Shown: piece after piece, positions 33,438 to 36,882 of the stretch | Position numbering within the stretch: the stretch's first letter is position 1 | How the letters are laid out: every line of letters starts with the position of its first letter | Notes under the pieces: generated by a model | Told to the model about the DNA's origin: nothing | Databases searched by the model: none | Seen by the model: the letters and a program-made list of their open reading frames with translations, nothing else | Translations under genes and position numbers: made by a program | Source: Firmicutes bacterium HGW-Firmicutes-14 | GTDB taxonomy: Bacteria > Bacillota > Thermincolia > Thermincolales > UBA2595 | NCBI GenBank assembly: GCA_002840275.1 | Contig: PHAB01000028.1 | Location: 1 to 36,882 of the forward strand | Length of the DNA stretch: 36,882 nucleotides | Reading direction: 5' to 3'

Positions 33438-33812
33438 GTGAATGACTTCGATTTAATAAAATGTGTCCAGCAGGGCAATATGAACGACATTAACGGAAAA
33501 GTGTCCGGGACATTTAAAATAGCCTATGCATCTTATGAAGGATCTGAAAGTAAAAGGTTGCGTCTGTTTGTCACCGATCAAGAAGAATTTTTTCAGGCAG
33601 GTAATAAATTACAAGACACCAAAATCAGCGGAATGAATGGCCAATGGGCCGAATACCCGGTCGTATCATTTGCTAACAACAACCCAACGACAACAATTGG
33701 CCACTTACTCAAATGGAGGGATAAAGGAATAGTACATATTCTGTCCAATGATACCGGTGAACTCACACTTGATGAAATGCTAAAAGTTGCAGAATCTGTT
33801 AAATATAATTAA
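33438..33812 (+). CDS. Hypothetical protein, possibly DUF4367-like C-terminus
   Basis: A 124-residue soluble protein of unknown function. The last third (KWRDKGIVHILSNDTGELTL, then DEMLKVAESVK) resembles the C-terminal part of DUF4367 domains, which are often found in membrane-bound proteins next to sigma factors. No membrane segment is present, so it may be a detached fragment. GTG 33438 is chosen eight bases after GAAAGGAG. A strong terminator follows. Confidence 0.55.
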   Translation: MNDFDLIKCVQQGNMNDINGKVSGTFKIAYASYEGSESKRLRLFVTDQEEFFQAGNKLQDTKISGMNGQWAEYPVVSFANNNPTTTIGHLLKWRDKGIVHILSNDTGELTLDEMLKVAESVKYN

Positions 33813-33819
33813 TTTTGCC

Positions 33820-33848
33820 AAAGTACGAGCACACGATGCTCGTACTTT
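33820..33848 (+). terminator. Strong intrinsic terminator
   Basis: AAAGTACGAGCA and TGCTCGTACTTT form a 12-bp perfect stem with a 5-base loop followed by a run of T. It ends the preceding gene and marks the left edge of the cassette-like region. Confidence 0.9.
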
Positions 33849-33909
33849 TTTATTTGAGCATCATCTGGCACAATGATATTTTGACATGACAAATATAGTG
33901 GAAACGAAC

Positions 33910-33950
33910 TTTGGCCGCCCCGCGTACAGGGCCCGTTGTTAGCCGTTTTT
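33910..33950 (-). repeat. Degenerate attC-like end
   Basis: On the minus strand CTAACAACGGGC matches the first bases of the three full attC-like elements to the right, followed by a shortened GC-rich segment and CAAAGTT. No matching GTTRRRY end is evident. It lies just downstream of the quinone reductase-like gene, where its cassette's recombination site would be expected, so it may be a decayed terminal site. Confidence 0.35.
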
Positions 33951-33971
33951 TAGACGTCACTTGGAAAATAA

Positions 33972-34550
33972 TCATGTAACAGAATTCCTTACTTCATTTA
34001 GCCATTCTTCTCTCTGTTTTAATGTACTGGTAACGACCACTCCAAACATTCTTCGGTGAAAGTTTTTAACCCCACACAAATCGAAAATGCAATCCTTCCA
34101 AATCCTCTCCAATGGGTCCCCAAAAGTATTTAGTTCTCTTTCCCCGGGAGTATTTGATGTATTGAAAACTAATGCAATTTTGGCCTTTAATAATCCTATA
34201 GGGATGCCGTCTCCACTGTCATTTTCTTCGAATTCATAGGCTACTCCAGGCCGAATTACTCTGTCAACCCAACCCTTAAGTATTGCCGGGGGTTGCCCCC
34301 ACCAATTCGGGTGAATAATAAAAATCCCTTCCGCTGCAATTAACTCCTTACAATACTGTTCAACATTCGAATCAATTGGAGCACCTTTGGGAATCTCAGG
34401 ATACGGAAGGATTGGATCAAACCTTTCTTTATACAGGTCATGAAAAATTGCATTATGTCCATTAGCTCTCAAAGTTTGCACAACAACATTTGCAATTGCA
34501 TGATTAAAACTGCCCTTTTCTGGATGCGCAAGAATGACCAATATGTTCAC
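33972..34550 (-). CDS. NAD(P)H quinone reductase-like flavodoxin-fold protein
   Basis: A 192-residue FMN/FAD-dependent oxidoreductase of the NQO1/MdaB/KefF type. Family marks are the N-terminal ILVILAHPEKGSFNHAIA, HDLYKERFDPIL, IFIIHPNWWGQPPAILKGW and DRVIRPGVAYEF, with a C-terminal NTFGDPLERIWKD-type segment. GTG start after GAGAGGAG. Together with the partial attC-like site downstream it forms the leftmost candidate cassette. It is AT-rich compared with the core genes of the window. Confidence 0.87.
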   Translation of the reverse strand: MNILVILAHPEKGSFNHAIANVVVQTLRANGHNAIFHDLYKERFDPILPYPEIPKGAPIDSNVEQYCKELIAAEGIFIIHPNWWGQPPAILKGWVDRVIRPGVAYEFEENDSGDGIPIGLLKAKIALVFNTSNTPGERELNTFGDPLERIWKDCIFDLCGVKNFHRRMFGVVVTSTLKQREEWLNEVRNSVT

Positions 34551-34594
34551 TTATCTTTTCTCCTCTCTTAAAAGCTCGACTAGCCTAAAATTTC

Positions 34595-34749
34595 GCCTAA
34601 CGCATTGGGGCTAAATGAACTTTTCACCCGCAGGCTGGCGCGATTTTTGCTCTTGCATCCCTGCCTCACTTACCGCAAAAATCTGACAGCCAATGACGGG
34701 GAAAGTTGGGTCGTAGGCGAAGCCGGGGCCATTTAGCCCGTTGTTAGAC
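34595..34749 (-). repeat. attC-like site A
   Basis: Minus-strand reading: GTCTAAC (R''), AA spacer, CGGGCTAAATG (L''), about 95 bases of imperfect palindrome including GCAAAAATC/GATTTTTGC, then CATTTAGCCC (L'), CAATGC, GTTAGGC (R'). The ends fit RYYYAAC and GTTRRRY, and the R' box is preceded by GC as in classical sites. The element is about 155 bp and closely similar to sites B and C. It lies 67 bp beyond the GNAT gene's 3' end. Confidence 0.7.
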
Positions 34750-34815
34750 GATGTAGCTCCTGCTTAAAAGGAATATCTGTCTTTGTCATCGTGTTTATAT
34801 TTAGTCACAGGATCA

Positions 34816-35277
34816 TTATAAATCCAGAACCATAAAAATTGCACCTTCTAATGGGTTATAATAATAAGGTTCGGTAATCTTAAAACCTAATGATTTGTGG
34901 AGTCCAACTGCTGCTTTCATATTTATAAACGTATCAAGAAACATCCTGGTATATCCAATTCCTTTCGCTTCAGAGATAATCGCTTCGGTTAATTTCTTGC
35001 CTATGCCACAACCTCTAAATTTAGCTCGAACATAAAGTCTTTTCATCTCACAATCAGTTTCATTTAATTTTCTCAGGGCAATACACCCAGCAATTTCGCC
35101 ATCTTCAATAGCCAAAAGCAGTCTTCCGCTTGGGGGAGTATAATTCCCAGGAAGTGTATCAAGTTCTTGACCAAAACCGTAAAGATATAGATCAATATGT
35201 AAAGAAGTGGCATACTCGACAAAAAGTTCACGAACAAGATTCATAGATTGAGGTGATTCTACTATTTGGATTTCCAT
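34816..35277 (-). CDS. GNAT-family N-acetyltransferase
   Basis: A 153-residue acetyltransferase. The acetyl-CoA pyrophosphate loop is RAKFRGCGIGKKLTE, and the preceding strand is CEMKRLYVR. The N-terminus ESPQSMNLVRELFVEYA and the LGFKITEPYY end match small GNAT proteins acting on unknown amines. I start it at ATG 35277 after AGGAGGAATACTTTG. It is a single gene between attC-like sites A and B and in the expected orientation for a cassette gene (attC at the 3' end). Confidence 0.9.
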   Translation of the reverse strand: MEIQIVESPQSMNLVRELFVEYATSLHIDLYLYGFGQELDTLPGNYTPPSGRLLLAIEDGEIAGCIALRKLNETDCEMKRLYVRAKFRGCGIGKKLTEAIISEAKGIGYTRMFLDTFINMKAAVGLHKSLGFKITEPYYYNPLEGAIFMVLDL

Positions 35278-35318
35278 CAAAGTATTCCTCCTAATCTAAA
35301 GGATACAGGAGCTATTTC

Positions 35319-35474
35319 GCATAACGCATTGGCACTAAATGAACTTTGTCGACCCACCGGCTGGCGCGGTTTTTGCTCCTGCATCCCTTCCCCATTTACC
35401 GCAAAAATCGTGACAGCCGAGGACGGGGAAAGTTGGGTCGGAGCGAAGCGGAGCCATTTAGCCCGTTGTTAGAC
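35319..35474 (-). repeat. attC-like site B
   Basis: Same structure as site A, about 156 bp. The minus-strand R'' is GTCTAAC (35474-35468) and the R' box is GTTATGC, one base off the consensus. The inner GCAAAAATC/GATTTTTGC-type arm and AACTTT/AAAGTT pair are conserved, with variation mostly where the fold would be loop or compensated. Confidence 0.7.
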
Positions 35475-35549
35475 GATGTAGCCCATTCTCAGTAAACAAA
35501 AATCATGTAATATTTCTTTATTATTTTCATATACTATAAAGACCATCGT

Positions 35550-35594
35550 GACTACAGTGGTTATCTTGACTACAATGACCAATTAAATTATAAT
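35550..35594 (+). promoter_or_regulatory. Promoter with direct-repeat operator of the toxin-antitoxin pair
   Basis: TTGACT (35566-35571), 17 bp, TATAAT (35589-35594). A 12-base near-repeat GACTACAGTGGT / GACTACAATGAC (35550-35561 and 35568-35579, 18-bp period) overlaps the -35 box. This is a plausible binding site for the antitoxin as autorepressor. Confidence 0.65.
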
Positions 35595-35614
35595 GAAGAA
35601 AGAGAGGTAATAAT

Positions 35615-36076
35615 ATGGATATTCGTAAGGGGGATCGTAAAATGAGTTTAGCTATACCCAGATATAACATAAGAGATACTAAAAAGTATTATTCTGAGCT
35701 TAACAATATGGCCTTAAAAGGAATCGAGGTTATCACATATAATTCTAATAATCAAGGCGAAGAAGTATCTCATATTAAGACTACTCATTTGGATAAGCTT
35801 TTAGACAATTTATCTTTTTCTCCTCTAATTGAAAAAGACGAAGAATTATCAATTAATACCGTTGCATTAAATGAAATTGATCTTTATGGTGAAGGAGAAA
35901 CCGTGGAAACTGCTATTGAAGACCTGATAACCAGTATCATTGAATACCTAACCGTTTATGTTGATAAAATTGATATGTTCTCTAGAGTTGAGTCTGAAGC
36001 AAAGCAAGTATATGTATTGAAGCTCTTAAGATGTAACGGCAACAGAGAAAAGATTAGGAAAGCGATTGGTTTCTAA
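35615..36076 (+). CDS. Putative antitoxin of a HicAB-like pair
   Basis: A 153-residue acidic protein, first gene of a two-gene unit with a good promoter and AGAGAGG ribosome site. The segment GEGETVETAIEDLITSIIEY resembles HicB-type antitoxins, whose HicB fold carries similar helices; the upstream part is not recognised. It ends one base before the partner's ATG, typical of coupled antitoxin-toxin genes. It reads opposite to the neighbouring cassettes, as is tolerated for genes with their own promoter. Family identification is tentative. Confidence 0.55.
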   Translation: MDIRKGDRKMSLAIPRYNIRDTKKYYSELNNMALKGIEVITYNSNNQGEEVSHIKTTHLDKLLDNLSFSPLIEKDEELSINTVALNEIDLYGEGETVETAIEDLITSIIEYLTVYVDKIDMFSRVESEAKQVYVLKLLRCNGNREKIRKAIGF

Positions 36077-36077
36077 C

Positions 36078-36320
36078 ATGCCAGTACGATTTAACCAAGG
36101 CGAAATAAAAAGATTATTAGCTCATTTTCTCATGAAACCACAGCGAAAAGGGTCAACTCTTTATTGCGGTTTAGGAAAAGATGGAATATGGCGAACCTGT
36201 AAGTTTGATTATCATAAAGATAGAGACATTATTGCTTCTGGTACAGCAAAAGCAATTGCAAACTCCTTGAAATTTCGCAATGTGCAGGAAATGAAAGAAT
36301 ATATAGAAAAACATTTGTAG
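36078..36320 (+). CDS. Putative HicA-like toxin
   Basis: An 80-residue basic protein. RFNQGEIKRLLAHFLMKPQR, then KGSTLYCGLGK, followed by IASGTAKAIANSLKF resembles HicA-type double-stranded-RNA-binding-fold toxins, with KGST in place of the usual GSH. The catalytic His is not obvious. It directly follows the antitoxin and ends within the arm of a strong terminator. Another toxin family is possible. Confidence 0.5.
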   Translation: MPVRFNQGEIKRLLAHFLMKPQRKGSTLYCGLGKDGIWRTCKFDYHKDRDIIASGTAKAIANSLKFRNVQEMKEYIEKHL

Positions 36321-36343
36321 TGGCTAGAAGCCGCTATTTTTTT
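36318..36343 (+). terminator. Terminator of the toxin-antitoxin unit
   Basis: TAGTGGCT and AGCCGCTA form an 8-bp stem (one G-U) with loop AGA, followed by seven T. The stop codon of the toxin is part of the stem. Confidence 0.85.
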
Positions 36344-36371
36344 CTTTTACATCCATCGAATGGGCTATTTC

Positions 36372-36527
36372 GTCTAACGCATTGGGGCTAAATAAACTTT
36401 TTCGTTGGGACGGCCGGCGCGATTCTTGCTCTTGCATCCCTGCCTCACTTACCGCAAAAATCTGACAGCCGGGAGGGCGGGAAAGTTGGGCGGAGCTACA
36501 GCAGAGCCATTTAGCCCGTTGTTAGGC
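36372..36527 (-). repeat. attC-like site C
   Basis: About 156 bp. Minus-strand R'' is GCCTAAC (36527-36521) and R' is GTTAGAC (36378-36372), both fitting the consensus. L'' and L' (GGGCTAAATG / ATTTAGCCCC) are conserved. It lies 43 bp after the 3' end of the methyltransferase-like gene. Confidence 0.7.
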
Positions 36528-36570
36528 GATGTTACCGCGATTACCCCTTGACAAGTCTCTGAGTAAAACA

Positions 36571-36882
36571 TTATATAATCCAAGGAATCCATCGCCATCT
36601 TACTATTTCCATATACTCAACATATTCCGGGTCCTCAGATAAGAAACGTTCCTCTATAAAGCTTTTAAGAATAAACCACAATACTCCTAACCCTGCTATT
36701 GCAGCCTTACTAGGTGAGTAGTCCGCCAATGCAAAGGATAAATAATTTATGAACATTCCAGTATAAATAGGATGCCGTACTAATCGATAAGCACCTGTAG
36801 TAACCAAAAGACGCTGAGCCGGTACTAGACCAATGTTCCGGCCAAGGCTGACCCGAGCATAAACCGTAATGGATAAACCGAC
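36571..36882 (-). CDS. Isoprenylcysteine carboxyl methyltransferase-like membrane protein, partial
   Basis: The frame is open from the right window edge, so the N-terminus is missing; 103 residues are visible. RLLVTTGAYRLVRHPIYTGM is the SAM-binding signature of ICMT/phospholipid methyltransferase proteins. Two hydrophobic helices and the family-like EERFLSEDPEYVEYME follow. These bacterial proteins methylate unknown membrane substrates. It is followed by attC-like site C in cassette orientation. Confidence 0.85.
   Translation of the reverse strand, partial: VGLSITVYARVSLGRNIGLVPAQRLLVTTGAYRLVRHPIYTGMFINYLSFALADYSPSKAAIAGLGVLWFILKSFIEERFLSEDPEYVEYMEIVRWRWIPWII

Noticed and set aside
34595-36527. 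Reading the attC-like sites in plus-strand orientation
   Set aside because: In that orientation the R' box would be preceded by TT rather than GC, and most cassette genes would point away from their site.

Overview
The window looks like the chromosome of an anaerobic, endospore-forming Gram-positive bacterium, probably a Clostridia/Peptococcaceae-type acetogen or relative. The evidence is a Wood-Ljungdahl carbon monoxide dehydrogenase/acetyl-CoA synthase (CODH/ACS) locus, three spore-germinant receptor operons, an HdrD-like/cytochrome b electron-transfer pair, strong AGGAGG ribosome sites and selenocysteine use. No rRNA, tRNA or CRISPR array was seen.

Layout. (1) 1-4570, minus strand: an intact acetyl-CoA synthase gene (acsB) behind a broken CODH gene (acsA/cooS), with a clear sigma-A promoter and a 268-nt leader. 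(2) 4571-10481, minus strand: a selenium-centred operon reading selD, a NifS-like cysteine desulfurase, a DsrE-family protein, a polytopic membrane protein, a cytochrome b-type membrane subunit and an HdrD-like iron-sulfur protein. Three of these genes (selD, dsrE-like, membrane protein) contain an in-frame UGA followed at the right distance by a bacterial SECIS-like hairpin. Ordinary ORF calling truncates all three; I reconstruct them at 347, 116 and 375 residues. A LysR-type regulator is divergent from selD. (3) 11537-17425, minus strand: gerABC operon 1, a DUF169 protein, and a DivIVA-like coiled-coil gene behind a c-di-GMP-I (GEMM) riboswitch with a visible terminator. (4) 17426-22220: a PAS/sigma-54 activator, an odd BCCT-transporter/ferredoxin chimera, a flavodoxin, a phosphodiesterase, an MsrA-MsrB fusion and a type I (holin-like) toxin-antitoxin locus. 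(5) 22466-29871, plus strand: two more germination operons in tandem (A-C-B, then A-B-C). (6) 29872-33860: regulator and IS remnants, a trans-sulfuration enzyme, VapBC, and a truncated CPBP protease of foreign base composition. (7) 33900-36882: single-gene units separated by three very similar ~155-bp imperfect palindromes with the architecture of integron attC sites. This looks like a gene-cassette array (quinone reductase-like, GNAT, toxin-antitoxin pair, isoprenylcysteine methyltransferase-like), which would be unusual in a Gram-positive chromosome.

How it fits together. SelD makes selenophosphate and the NifS-like enzyme can mobilise selenium or sulfur from (seleno)cysteine. The products needing selenocysteine are SelD itself, a DsrE-fold protein with a UxxC redox or transfer motif, and a membrane protein. 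The two last genes of the operon could link that chemistry to membrane electron flow. I consider this the best candidate for an under-described system. The integron-like array, the c-di-GMP-controlled DivIVA-like gene, the type I toxin locus and the broken CODH are independent items worth checking.
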